Part shown: piece after piece, positions 49,468-59,985 of the stretch
Position numbering within the stretch: position 1 is the first letter of the stretch
Layout: each line of letters opens with the position of its first letter
Source of the DNA: Chimonanthus salicifolius
Lineage: Eukaryota; Streptophyta; Magnoliopsida; Laurales; Calycanthaceae
Direction: 5' to 3'
Length of the DNA: 64,000 bases
NCBI GenBank assembly: GCA_013350335.1
Contig: CM023537.1
Coordinates: 45,630,111 to 45,694,110 of the forward strand
Notes under the pieces: model-generated
Database searches by the model: none
What the model was told of the DNA's origin: nothing
Seen by the model: only the letters and a program-made list of their open reading frames with translations
Translations under genes and position numbers: made by a program

Positions 49468-50574
49468 TCACTCTTGCTTCTCAATAGCTGAAATCCTAGC
49501 TGCAGATAATGAACATAGCCCAACTTCACTCGCACTCTTCCTTGGCTTAAACAGCTGCTGAGACTGCTTACAGTGAGCAATGGCTCCTTGAATTGAACTC
49601 TCAACCTCCGACTTCACGCTGCTACTTCTTAACAGCTGCAGCCCATGGAAATCCTTCGAATTTGAATATGTAGACGAAGAATCAAAAGCAGAAGAAGAAC
49701 AAGAAGATGAGAATGATGATGACGACGAAGACGCTAAAGAAGAAGAAGAAGTGTTTGATGATGAGAATGAAGATTTAGCCCTCGAATGCCATTTGATGGC
49801 CTCCGAAAATGACCTACGCCCACCACCATCTTCAATCACCGTAGCTTCGTCAGTGCTCCTAGCAGCGCTAGCTCCAATTTGGTCTCTCTCTCTATGAATC
49901 TGCCCAAATGGATTTTGCTTGACTACCTTCATGTACTTGTTCAGGCGCTCCTTTGCCTTCAAAACAACGTATTCATCGCAACTTCTTGCTGCAACTGCAC
50001 TCGATTCATCTGAGCTGCCTGTTTTACTGAAGAGAGACTTGAGATAAGTTCGTGACGCCTTCAGTTTGGAACCGAGCGAGTAGTGCTTGATTAACTTGAA
50101 CTTCTTAGACCAGGATTTGTTGGGGTGAATAAAACCAGAGGCAGAGGCGTCCATCGAGCATTCGTAAAAATACTCATCCGGGTTTAGTTCTCTACTGACT
50201 TGGCATGAATCAGGAGGTGAGACATTGCAAGATTCAAATGGTGTAGTGTGATTAGTGATGGAATTGTCTTCAGCGGACTCTACCCTCTTGGGTTCATAGT
50301 TGTTGTTGTTGGAGTTTTGGAGAAGCATTTGGACCATTTGCAGACGTGGGGGAAGATGGAGAGGGAGGAGCTTTCCCTTGTAGAAGAGTTCATCAGCAGG
50401 AGAGGTGATGGGTTCTGTTCCATGTGGATTGGCAGACATATGGAATTCAAATTCTCTGTTAGGATGTGAAGGAGTGTTGATGGAGTAGCAGAGGAAGGTT
50501 GCAGAGCTAATGTCCATGTCTATGTACTCATCTGTTGGATCCAAGGGAGAAAGGATGTGATTATCTACAGCCAT
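49468..50574 (-). CDS. Membrane-associated kinase regulator (MAKR4-like), BKI1 family
   Basis: An intact single-exon frame of 368 residues. The family (BKI1 and MAKRs) are plant plasma-membrane proteins that bind receptor kinases; BKI1 restrains the brassinosteroid receptor BRI1, and MAKR4 acts in root auxin responses in Arabidopsis. Visible here: N-terminal EYIDMDISS (residues 16-24), the signature PADELFYKGKLLPLHLPPRL (59-78), a basic, probably membrane-binding stretch KKFKLIKHYSLGSKLKASRT (157-176) continuing to SLFSKTG, RRSFSEAIKWHSRAKSS (253-269), a serine-rich tract (268-305) and the C-terminal SSIQGAIAHCKQSQ (326-339), matching the kinase-interaction motif region of BKI1. There is no signal peptide or transmembrane segment. 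Length fits the family (about 330-370). The start is the first ATG after a CT-rich leader. MAKR4 versus MAKR3/1 is by resemblance only. Confidence 0.9.
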   Translation of the reverse strand: MAVDNHILSPLDPTDEYIDMDISSATFLCYSINTPSHPNREFEFHMSANPHGTEPITSPADELFYKGKLLPLHLPPRLQMVQMLLQNSNNNNYEPKRVESAEDNSITNHTTPFESCNVSPPDSCQVSRELNPDEYFYECSMDASASGFIHPNKSWSKKFKLIKHYSLGSKLKASRTYLKSLFSKTGSSDESSAVAARSCDEYVVLKAKERLNKYMKVVKQNPFGQIHRERDQIGASAARSTDEATVIEDGGGRRSFSEAIKWHSRAKSSFSSSNTSSSSLASSSSSSFSSSCSSSAFDSSSTYSNSKDFHGLQLLRSSSVKSEVESSIQGAIAHCKQSQQLFKPRKSASEVGLCSLSAARISAIEKQE

Positions 50575-50670
50575 CTCTCTCTGCCTGCCTGTCTGTCTGT
50601 GGATTTGGTTGGAGAAATGGGAATGAGAAAGCAGAGAGAGAGAGAGAGCAGAGCATATATTAAAGTGGAG
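50575..50670 (-). promoter_or_regulatory. CT-rich 5' leader and TATA-like box of the MAKR-like gene
   Basis: On the minus strand CTTTAATATATGC (50665-50653) lies about 80 bases before the ATG and is followed by a (CT)n run (50652-50634) and GACAGACAGGCAGGCAGAG just before the start. A TATA-like box followed by a pyrimidine leader is typical of plant promoters. Transcript ends are not known. Confidence 0.5.
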
Positions 50671-51060
50671 AAGGTGCCATTACAGAATAGATTAAAGAAA
50701 TTGTCAGATACTGGACGTTTTGGAATAGTTCCAAACAACAAAGTTGAAACAATTATGGAGTCGTCTTTTACTCATGGGCCACAAGCCCACAACTCACTTC
50801 ATGTGAGTTAAGTGACCCACATCTGATCCTTTTTTGCCTCCATTTCTTTCGTTCAGTTTGTGTGGCTCATATCTTCTCTGTTGCCAAGAATCTAAGTCAC
50901 CCACGCACTCCACGTATGTGGATTTTCTTTAAATAGTAGCTAAATTAGTTTCTAACATTAAAAATTAAGGATGTCTTTTGGAGTTCGGTCTGTGAAGTTT
51001 GCATGTTTTGATGGCCATGTTAGCGGTTGAAATCTTTACTATATTTAAAAAATTTAGATG
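50671..51060. promoter_or_regulatory. Upstream region of the MAKR-like gene
   Basis: Presumed promoter. GTGGCTCATATC and TCACCCACGCACTCCACGTATG occur at 50859-50920; CACG-type words could bind bHLH or BES1/BZR1 factors, but this is speculation. No other gene. Confidence 0.3.
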
Positions 51061-52259
51061 GTCAAAGTCTTTATAATTAAGATAGGGGTGAAACTTGGGT
51101 TGGGTTTAAGAGTCGACTTGAGAAATCGATGGGTTTAGGTTATGTATTTGTATACTTTGAGTTAGGTTGGGTCAAGAAAAAATCTGCATGAAATTTAGGC
51201 CGATTTGAGTTAAGAAATTTAAAATTTACCAAGCTATAAAAAAAGTAGTGATTAGGGCTGAAAACGGATTGGGTCAGCACTCGAGTTGAGTTGGGTCAGA
51301 AATTGGGTCAGGTTGGGTTGAGTAATTTGTATCGGGTTGGGTCAGATTCAATAAATTTTGACATAGGTTAAGTTGGATTTAATAAAATGTGGCTCAACTC
51401 TTCTGAATTTCATCCTTAAATAGAGACTATCAAACTCTTTAAAATGGAATTCATTTATTCATTCTAATCTTCAATTTTTTAATATTAAAATAAATTTACT
51501 GGACATATTTTTACTTGTAATACTCATTCAATAATGAATAAACATCAAATAAATATCAAATAAGATTGGATAAAAAGAAAGAAACAGCTTTTAACAATTT
51601 GAATTTATCACAAAATTGGCCCTGCAAGAGAGCCATGAACCTATGCGAAGAGCTAGCTCAGGCTTGTCCTTTAGATTCCCAAAAATTAAGAATTTCTCAA
51701 TTATGTTTATCTAATTAAGAATTTCTCAATTATGTTTATCTATCTACAAATGTATATACGTTCAGTTTCTTCTTAACATCATCATAACGTATCTCAATTT
51801 CAACTCCGCGAGTTCGTGGGCCTAAACTCACCTTGAACCTATCACGAAACGAACAGGCTGAAATATAAAAGTAGCCAAGTGGTTGGGTTCGTGCTCATAT
51901 TTTGAGCCTATTTAGCTTATGGGTGAGCTCAAGCTAATTTAGTAAGTCCTTAAGTTACTCAGCCCGTTTGGCCATACATGTGTGTATTTCCTCACGTGCA
52001 TGTATCTGGTTTATTTTTTGTAAAATTTATTACAAGCTAACCACTTCGATTCTATCAGACATGATGAGCTATATTACATGTGGTATTGTGGACTCAATTT
52101 TTGTCCAAAACTCAATTTTTAATCACTTAATTTTAGTAGGTCTATCCATGACCCTAAACCTAGCACCTGAACCTGTCACAAAGAGTGGGTTTAAACACAT
52201 AAAATAACCCAATGGGTTGGGCTCGGGCTCATTTTTTCAGCCCCTTCGCATATTGGGCA
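51061..52259. repeat. Non-coding region with GGGTTGGGTCAG repeats, possible hAT-like debris
   Basis: TAGGGCTGAAAACGGATTGGG (from 51253) and the inverted GGGCTCATTTTTTCAGCCCC (52225-52244) resemble ends of plant hAT non-autonomous elements with GGTTGGGT subterminal repeats. TAGGGGTGAAACTTGGGTTGG near 51083 is similar. No matching 8-bp duplication was found, so the limits are not supported. Confidence 0.3.
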
Positions 52260-52284
52260 GCATTGGCCAGGGGTCAAAAATTCG

Positions 52285-52445
52285 GCCGATACTGTGCGTA
52301 TCGGCCGAATTATATCGGTTTTTTGACGACCGATCTATATCGGCCGATACGTATAGTATCGGCCGTACAAAAAAAAATTCGGCCGATATGACCGAATTTC
52401 TGACCGATAATTCGGTCATGATATCGGCCGAATTTTAATAATTCG
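52285..52445. repeat. Left subterminal ATCGGCCGAT palindrome cluster
   Basis: About seven TCGGCCGA words, with ATATCGG and AATTCGGTCATG variants, lie within 160 bases of the left end. In hAT elements subterminal repeats are transposase-binding sites; that role here is inferred. Confidence 0.8.
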
Positions 52446-52901
52446 GTTGTTTGGTTTTTTTTTAAAAAAAAGCTTTTTTTTTTAGAGATATCGGACTAGA
52501 AAGGATGGAAAGAGAGAAAATAAAATATGGAGAAAAGATTGAAGAAAAAAAATCGCTACAGCTTACCTTTCTCTTCTTTTTCTTCTTCGGTTGATCGAAA
52601 AATACAGACAGCGGCGGCTGTTAGGGTTTAGCAGAAAGAGGGAAAGAGAAGAAGGGTATAAAAAGAAGTGCATTAGGGTTTGTAAGTGAAGAAGCAACAC
52701 ACGTGTGCTTACTAAAAAGCTCACGTGTGTAACCTAATATTTTTTCAAAATAATAAAATTTTGTTGTAAATAGAAAGTAAAAATTATAATATTTTTTTTA
52801 GTTATCTTATTGTAATAATTTAATATTATATTTACCATCTAATATGTTTAGGGTATCCATTCATAGTAATTAAATAATAAAATCTTCTTTAAAACTTTAA
52901 A

Positions 52902-53332
52902 ATTATTTTTTAAGCACTGTGTATTTTTAAAATTTCTCAAAATGAATATTCGGACTAATTACAATAACCTGATAAAAACACTTTAAGACTTAAAGGTCTT
53001 TTGACACTCTTCAATATTTAAAACACAGTATTTTACAAATAAGGATATCCCTAGGGTATGCCGAAAATACATTTAGGAGTGTCAAAAGACCTTAAAGTCT
53101 TAAAGTATATTTATCAGGTTATCGTAATTAGTCCGGATATTCAATTTGAGAAATTTTAAAAATACACGATGCTTAAAAAATAATGTGCATAGTGTATTAA
53201 ATAATAAAATCTCCTTTAAAACTTTAAAGTTATTTTTTAAGCACTGTGTATTTTCAAAATTTCTCAAATTGAATATCCGGACTAATTACGATAACCTGAT
53301 AAAAATACTTTAAGACATTAAGGTCTTTTGAC
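52902..53332. repeat. Three ~105-bp copies in F-R-F order (fold-back)
   Basis: Copy F1 52902-53007, inverted copy 53079-53184 and copy F2 53230-53332 share TTTTTTAAGCACTGTGTATTTT, GGACTAATTAC and AACCTGATAAAAA (or their complement). Flanking TTATTTGTAAAAT and CCCTAGGGATATCC words are likewise inverted at 53030-53072 and 53355-53413. F1 with R, or R with F2, could form long hairpins. Confidence 0.82.
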
Positions 53333-53792
53333 TTTCCTAAATGTGTTTTCGGCACACCCAAGGGATACCCTTATTTGTAAAATAGTGTGTTTTCGACACA
53401 CCCTAGGGATATCCTAACTTAAAATAACACTCATTGACTAAGAAAATAAATTATGAAATTATTTCTACAAATTTTCCTCATTTATATCATTTTCCTTGTA
53501 ATTTTTACAATTTTATTACTAATTATATAATTTCTCGTTGTCGTAACTTCAAAAATATATTAGAAGATGTAAATGTCCGATATTTTATGAAAAAATTACA
53601 TATTCAATAAGCCCATAATTATCTGCATTTACTGTAATTTTTTTGATTTTTTTTTTTTTAAAATAAAAAAAAAAAAAACGGGTAGGAGAGAGAAAAAATT
53701 CGGCCAATATATCGGCCGCACCGATATATCGGCCGATATGAAAAATCGGCCGGGATCTCGGCCCGACCGATTTTTCTACCCGTGGCATTGGC

Positions 53793-54121
53793 TAATTGAA
53801 CTTAGTGTAGTAAGCAAAAAACTTTAATAAGCTCTATTATGTAAACTCGAGTGTAGCAGAAAAGAAAACTACATCTCAGTGATAGGTCATCATCTCATTG
53901 ACATCATATGGGTGCTATCACAGTTTCAAGGTTAACTGTTATACTATTTTATTCTTTTGTGTGATATAGAATGTGGTCTTCACTGCATTGAGTTTGTTAG
54001 AGTTTTTACCTATATTGAACTGATTTTCACCTATGGAGTTTATTCTTTTGTATGGATTTTAATCCCATGGCAAGATCAAATAGATTCAAATTGGACTAGG
54101 ATCTAATTCACAAAGTAGAGT
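53793..54121. other. Non-coding region, nothing recognised
   Basis: This resumes the flank of the hAT-type element. No gene. Confidence 0.4.
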
Positions 54122-56414
54122 TGTCACACCCCGCCCCCATGTGGGCTCAGAGCGCAAGAAATGTTTTCTTTTTTTCTAACACAGTGGAAACCTACACTAG
54201 TTCCTACATTCCAACACCCACAAAACTTGTTCCGTAGCTCGGTAGAAGTTCAGCCAATACGGTAGCCACGCAACATTCTCGATGCAAATGTAGACTTAAA
54301 CATGTACAATACAGAAAAAAGCATATTATACCAAAGTTGCTCAATAAAAGCACAATGATTTTATTGTATGAAAGGTTAGCAATTCAAAGATCGCAATATT
54401 ACAAAACACGATACACAATTCTCCTAATAATGGAAGTTCTCTTCTAATGGAGGGACGCCTAAACCTCCAAGTCCCTTGGCTAAGCATTGTCAATGTAACA
54501 CCCCACTTCAATAGAATAATGTTGTCCATTTTGGGCCTAAAAGGGCCCTAACGATTTTCTTTGGAGAGTGCGTCCATATACAGGCCCCAAAAGGCCTTGT
54601 GCTAGAAAAGGGAGGCGTACATCATATATAAAAGAGCATTTCCAACTCCCTAGGCGGTATTTGAGATTTTTTACGCCCTTACTGGAAACTTTCTCTCTTC
54701 CATACATGCCCCTCACTCTCAGCACCCTCTATGTGCAGTGTATCACAATCCAGCCCCCTTAAATTAGAGTTGTCCCCGGCTCTAACCCTCTATTAAAGAG
54801 TTGAACCTATGATCTGATACCATTTTTGTAGCACCCCACCCCGTCAGCACAATATTAACCGCTTTGGACCTAAACGGGCCTTACGGTTTTTCTTTGGAGC
54901 GTGCACCCATACACACACTACAAAAGGCCTTGTGCTAAAAGGGGGAAGTGTCCCATCATATATACCAGAGCATTTCCAACTCCTTGGGAGAGATGGAACT
55001 TTTCATGCCCTCACTAGCAACTTTCTTTCTCCTATACATGCTCCTCACTCTCAGCACCCACAAGGTATGGGGTATCACAGTGAAACCCCTTTTTTGACAG
55101 ATATCCTGAAATTGTAAAGGAGTGAGCTAATTAATCCAGTGAAAAGAAACAACACACATACACCAAATGTTATTAACCAAGCATGTTGTATAACTTACTC
55201 TTGTTATAAATTAAACATGCAATCACATGGTTATAACATTTACATAGGGTTGACATCCACTTACCAAATTGTAGTTGTAACATAGGGTTAACACCCGAAA
55301 CACGTAAACATCGTTATAACATGTCAAGGTTCAATACTCGGTTAAATAATCATGATAGCAATAACAACACAGGGATAACACCCCAAATACGCAAACATGA
55401 TTATATTAACAATGCAGGGTTAACACCCAAGCAGGCAAGCATAATTATACCAATCACATGCAATGCCCAATTTTTTCATATTAGCATGCTACTCAACTCA
55501 CATTAACAGGAATGCTAGTCAACCAAAGCCCAATCCCGGTATACTACGCCACTCCGACTCTATTTGCAATGCTAGTCCTAACATGGATAAGCTAAGGGGC
55601 CCAGAGCTTATTGCGATATGCAACGTAATTGCGATATGCAACGTAGGTCCTCCCAAAGTCAGAGCACGTGACCCTAGTCCTCATTGCATGTAACTTCTGA
55701 ATACTGACTTGTGAACCACTGCGTTCCCTTCTAGCGACTAGCGATTTACACTTAGGTCAACCGCCAGACCAATGCTTCACTGAATAGGTTATAAGATCTA
55801 CATTGTAGTTACTAGTAGCCCAATGCTTAGCTCAACAGGTATTTACGCCTTATATTGCAGCTTTCACAGGCCAATGCTTCATTTAGCACGTGAAAGGACC
55901 CACACACAGTCATTTTTTCATGCATTTTTAATCTTTCACTTGTATACCACATATATCCAACACATACTCACCCAATATGCAAAACACAATCACTTAGTGC
56001 ATATGTATTACCCCATATGCCTAAAATGCATAGCGAGCATTTTAAATGAGATGCATGTTGCTGATGCATTCCTCACTGGACATATAAATCAAGCATACAT
56101 CATATGTTCTACTTACACATGTATATCAACATTATGTACTTAAAATGCATAACCAGCATTCCAAATAACATGTTCATTATTCAGACATTCTCACGAAACA
56201 TATAACATGTTATATTGAAAAATAGGCACATTAGTCTAGCAATAACATCTTAACATGCATTTCTACACATATCAGCATGTTTATTATTAGAATAGACATA
56301 AGCAGTTTAACACATCATCTCAGCATGCATCATCACATATTAAAAAAATAGACATAACGAGTCTAACAATGTTATTTTATATTCCCATACCCAAAATACT
56401 ATCATCAACACATC
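54122..56414 (+). repeat. LTR fragment, TGTCACACCCCG family, split by TRIM 4
   Basis: It starts TGTCACACCCCGCCCCC, with CTTTTTTTCTAACA further on as in the LTR at 11624. After TRIM 4 it resumes near 55085 with a phrase like 12195-12230 (GTAAAGGAGTGAGCT ... AACAACA). It continues as AT-rich sequence with CAATGCTTCA and AGCATGCAT-like repeats, and is cut at 56415 by a copia LTR. No gene. Confidence 0.55.
54494..55079 (-). mobile_element. TRIM element 4 (586 bp)
   Basis: Two LTRs, 54494-54747 (254 bp) and 54827-55079 (253 bp), share AAGGCCTTGTGCTA, TTTTTCTTTGGAG and GAGCATTTCCAACTCC. On the minus strand they begin TGTGATACC(CC) and end TGTTACA or GCTACA. A primer site TGGTATCAGATC is at 54822-54811 (minus) and a polypurine tract AAGGGGGCTGGAT precedes the other LTR. 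Flanks GTCAA (54489-54493) and GTGAA (55080-55084) differ at one base. LTR B carries AGCGGTTAATATTGTGCT, the block shared with TRIMs 1 and 2. Confidence 0.85.
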
Positions 56415-56610
56415 TGTTAGAATATAATTAGATTTGTGTTAGACTCAATTAGATATTATTAGATTATATTTGATATTATTGTATTTTCCATTTTAGTCTA
56501 TTTCCTATTTTATTTATTCTCTTCTATATTTGCATTCTCCTTTATCTATATAATAAAAATCAGAGTCTCTCCTTAATGGACAAGGAGACACCTCTAATCT
56601 TATTTTCACA
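56415..56610 (+). repeat. Short copia 5' LTR (196 bp)
   Basis: It starts TGTTAGAATATAATTAG and ends TTATTTTCACA, directly followed by the primer-site-like TGGTACAGAGCC (56611-56622; TGGTATCAGAGCC would be canonical). It has a TATA-like CTATATAATAAAA (56556-56568). Same family as 37816-38012. No second LTR was found nearby. Confidence 0.82.
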
Positions 56611-56622
56611 TGGTACAGAGCC
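56611..56622 (+). other. Primer binding site of the short copia element
   Basis: TGGTACAGAGCC abuts the LTR end and differs from the initiator-Met primer site by loss of one T. Confidence 0.65.
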
Positions 56623-57125
56623 AAATTAGATCCTAATTTTTCCCCCCCACTATTCCCCCGTAAAGTCTTCTTCAAGCAAAACTCTTCTCTCCCTCTGCCG
56701 ATGAGATAAGCACGGCAGAGGGAGGAACGCACCTCGTTTCTGTCCAATAAAAAATAAAAAATTCATCGCTGCTGCACCTCTCTGTTTTATTCTTTGCAAC
56801 ATATATCTGGATTTTTCTCTCAGATCTGACTATAGTTAGATCTTGACCTCTTCAGGCCATTTTCAGATCTGTTCTGGCTGCCATTGGTGCAGCTTCCTTG
56901 AGATCGTGCACTGCCTCATCCGTTCTTCCTTGTTTCAACAGATTGGACTCCGTTCAACCCAACAAGTCGCTTACTGGCTTTGGTCTTTCGACTCCACATA
57001 CACAGTGAGGGGACTTATCACTATTTTAACATGCACTGCATATATTCATGCCGTTATTTTGGACGGAGAGCCACCCAAGTGTAACCCTCTATTTGTTCAG
57101 CCACTCGGTATGGGAAAACTGTTGA
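56623..57125 (+). other. Copia leader remnant
   Basis: Non-coding leader-like sequence with CAGATCTG words (56820-56880). No gag is recognised. The change to gypsy LTR sequence is somewhere near 57000-57130. Confidence 0.4.
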
Positions 57126-58247
57126 AATAAGTATGTGACAGGGGGTAAGCTCGAGTGTACTTCTATAATATCTATGTGCGTCATAGAGAATTTTAATTAG
57201 ACGATCTGATAATTGAATATATATCACTTGAAAACTGTTGATGATGTTGGAGTGTCTGGCCATTAAATGTTAATGAAATCGTGTTGAGTGTAGATTTGCG
57301 TGATTAAATAATTCATTGTATACTTCTGACTCGCATGATGAACTATGTTGTTGATTTTGACTTGGTTGCATAAGAGTGTATCCTTGTTGTTATACATGTT
57401 GTGACTCTGTGTGCATGCATTGGAGAGACTATTCATATGTATACATGCTTATGATGATGTGATGAGTTGGTTGTCGGGAGGACTTCCCCGTTGCGCTCCG
57501 GTGGCCGAAACCCCCATGGGGGTTGCGGGTCTCCCCATTGCGTTCCTGTGGTCGAGGTTCCTAGCCTTAAAATTGGCTTCCCCGTTATGCTCCTGCGGTC
57601 GAGACCCCCATAGGTGATGCGGGTATCCCCATTGCATTCTGGCGGTTGAGGCAGTGGCATATTGTATGGTCTCCGATTGTGTCAGTAGGGGGACCGGAGT
57701 TGTTGGGTGACCATTGAGAGTTATGGAGATGGTATCTTGGATTTGGTTAATGGAAACAACGACTAATAGAGTAGTTGAGTACCGTAGGCATGGATATTTA
57801 TTCACTTATGATGTTCACTGCCCTTTTCATATGTGATCTATAACTATGTTGCTAATATGTGGTATGTTTTATCCTTTCAGTGGGCTGGTTTTCTCATCCC
57901 TTACCTTTCAGGTGCCCCGATCGTGGAGGGGCCAGGCGGACCCCTTGAGCAAGTACATGGAGAGGAGTAGTACTGAATAGAAGTTTATGTTTATGTTATG
58001 TTTTAAATTTGAGAAATTTTAGTTGCATGGACTCAATATCACATGTTTGTTTGGATGACTGTATAACCAATTTGATTAGTTTTCACTTGTGGTTCTTTAT
58101 GTTTCCTAGTTCTGAACTCGTGGTTTGTTGAACAGGAAGTAGCTACCTTGTTTAAAAAAAAAATTACTATTATACCTAATATCCGTCTTTTGTGACTTTC
58201 TGAGGTATTTCAGAGATAACGCACTTGTAACGGGACAGGGAGTTACA
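57126..58247 (+). repeat. Ty3/gypsy 5' LTR, 3' part only
   Basis: It ends CGGGACAGGGAGTTACA at 58247, just before the primer site. Its start is lost: the TGTAATGACCCG beginning known from 62534 and 40168 is not present. It contains a ~48-bp tandem block (57479-57660) and two acceptor-like sites, TATCCTTTCAG (AG 57879-57880) and TTACCTTTCAG (AG 57910-57911). The left limit is approximate. Confidence 0.6.
57479..57660. repeat. ~48-bp tandem repeats (about 4 units)
   Basis: Units carry CCCCGTTGCGCTCC, (G)GTGGCCGAAACCCCCAT and GGGTTGCGGGT variants beginning near 57487, 57533, 57583 and 57628. Frames on both strands here (for example WGDPQPPWG-like) come from the repeat and are not genes. Confidence 0.75.
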
Positions 58248-58249
58248 GT

Positions 58250-58260
58250 TGGTATCAGAG
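58250..58260 (+). other. Primer binding site of the gypsy element
   Basis: TGGTATCAGAG lies two bases after the LTR end at 58247, matching initiator-Met tRNA. Confidence 0.88.
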
Positions 58261-58486
58261 AGCGGTTCAACTCTCGGACTGTGCATGGGTTAGAGATGGA
58301 TGAGATGACAACCAGAGATTGTGTAATAGGCTAGATGGAACCGGGTTCTTCGGCAATGCGTACATATTCTAGGTTTATATGATATGCCTAGTACGCATCC
58401 CTCGAGATAGTATGTTTGAGATATGTACTATTTTGGATTTTCGCTTGTTAAGGTGTCTGACCTTCTGTATCTTTATGAAACAGCCG

Positions 58487-59668
58487 ATGTCGAGATACAA
58501 CACCCATTCTAATGGGGGAGGCCATGGTAACTGCGATGCCGGTGCGAGTAGGGTTCCTCTAGCAGGGGAGGGACCAGTGGTTCAGGATGGACTGGAGAGT
58601 TCGGCAGATACGTCAGCTTTAAGACCCAGACCTGCGCAGGAGCCCATCAACCAAGGACAACTGATGGAGATGTTGACTGGGACAGTGACCAACTTTGAGA
58701 GAGCCATGGAGAGGACGGTGGAGAGGATAATATAGACCTTGTTGGAGTGGCAGGCAATACCTCATCCGCCTCCGCCTCCACCTCCGCCCCCTCATCCTCC
58801 ACCACCACCTCCACCTGGCGAGGTCTACTGTGAGACTAGAGAGATGGTTACATTGAGGTAGTTTAAAAGCCATTACCCCCGTGTGTTCAGATGAGGGCCT
58901 GACCCAATCACAGCAGAGGACTGGATCGATGAGACCGACGATCTCCTAGATACGTTGGCCGTCAGGGAGGGAGACCTACGGGTGACCTAGGCCGCACATC
59001 ACCTCAGGGGAGAGGCAGCCCTTTGGTGGACCCAGGAGCCCCTCTGAGCCACAACCTTGAGGGATTGGGACATCCTTCGCCAAATGTTTCTGGCTAAGTA
59101 TTTCCCATAAGTAGTCAAGGATGCCAAAATCATTGAGTTTGCAAACCTAATATAGGGTGATGACACAGTTATTCAGTATGAGACCAAGCTCTTTAAGTTG
59201 TGTCGCTTCGCACCAGAGATGATTGCGACTGATCTGTTGAAAGCATGCCATTTTGAGCAAGGCCTTCATCCAATGGTCACTCATGTGGTGGTTACTGTGA
59301 GGATCACTACCTATGCTGAAGTGATGTAGAGGGCGATCTTGGTAGAGAGCACCGCCGTTTGGAGCAGCGGAATGGTTTATCAACAGACATCGATTTTTGC
59401 CCCCATGCAGAGAAGAGGTTTTGATAAGAAGAGTAAGAGGCCACCCATCCACTGGAGTCAGAGGTTACCTTTAGGCCCACCTCAGCAAGTTCAAACTGTG
59501 ATAGTGTCAGGTGGTCAGCTAAGACAGTATGTGTGCTTCCACTGTCAGCAGGCATGCCACACCAGAAGGGACTGTCCTCAGCTTCAGGAACAAGTTCAGG
59601 GCCAAACTTGGGGCTTCAGTGCTACACTTGTGGTGGGGCAGGGCATTTCGCCAGAGAATGTCCTCTAG
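58487..59668 (+). pseudogene. Ty3/gypsy gag (Tekay/Del-like), decayed
   Basis: One frame starting MSRYNTHSNGGG holds the gag plan: variable N-terminus, a polyproline tract (58755-58815), capsid-like region (ITAEDWIDE, LRGEAALWW, MFLAKYFP) and a first zinc knuckle CFHCQQACHTRRDC (59534-59575). Eight in-frame stops (TAG/TAA/TGA) interrupt it. A one-base net loss between 59576 and 59619 moves the second knuckle, CYTCGGAGHFAREC (59620-59661), to the next frame. Gag would assemble the particle and bind genomic RNA. The frame then passes toward protease, as in single-ORF gypsy elements. Confidence 0.85.
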
Positions 59669-59985
59669 GCAGAAGTCAGGCCATAGCAGTGGTACCCCAG
59701 CGAAAGATCATGCCAGCCCCCACCCATGTCCAGGTGACACCCGACGCCCCTACGGGTCGGGGTGCAGCACCTCTTTAGAGAGGCAGAGGTCGTGGCAAAC
59801 CCAAACTAGTGACACATGGCAGAGCTTACGCCATTGCCTGGCAGACAGAGGAGTAAGCACCACTAACAGTGATGCAGGGTACGGTAATCCGTCAGGGTGC
59901 ATGGTGTAGAGTTTTATTTGATTCTGGTGCATCACACTTCTTTATTGCCTTGAGTTTTGTTGTTAGTTCTTGTTTAGTGGTAGAG
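59620..59985 (+). pseudogene. Gypsy protease region, decayed
   Basis: In the frame of the second zinc knuckle, an RGRG-type linker leads to VLFDSGASHFFI with the aspartic protease triad DSG at 59920-59928. At least two stops (after GAAPL and TEE) lie upstream. Retroviral-type protease cuts Gag-Pol. The next part (about 59985-60265) is poorly conserved and shifted. Confidence 0.8.

Larger units (their letters stand above)
52268..53784. mobile_element. hAT-type non-autonomous element (MITE), 1517 bp
   Basis: A perfect 8-bp duplication GCATTGGC lies at 52260-52267 and 53785-53792. Imperfect terminal inverted repeats begin CAGGGGTCAAAAATTCGG on the left and CACGGGTAGAAAAATCGG on the right (minus strand). 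The 8-bp duplication and CAGGG-type ends define the hAT superfamily. No transposase is present. Both ends hold dense ATCGGCCGAT palindromes (52285-52445 and 53698-53765). The interior has a fold-back region (52902-53415). Confidence 0.88.

Noticed and set aside
50248..50811. Plus-strand frames opposite the MAKR-like gene and its promoter
   Set aside because: They lie antisense to a well-supported gene and show no domain.
57433..57805. Frames of 75-118 residues on the minus strand
   Set aside because: They derive from the ~48-bp tandem repeat in the gypsy LTR.
58619..59555. Minus-strand frames opposite gag
   Set aside because: They are shadows of the gag reading frame on the plus strand.
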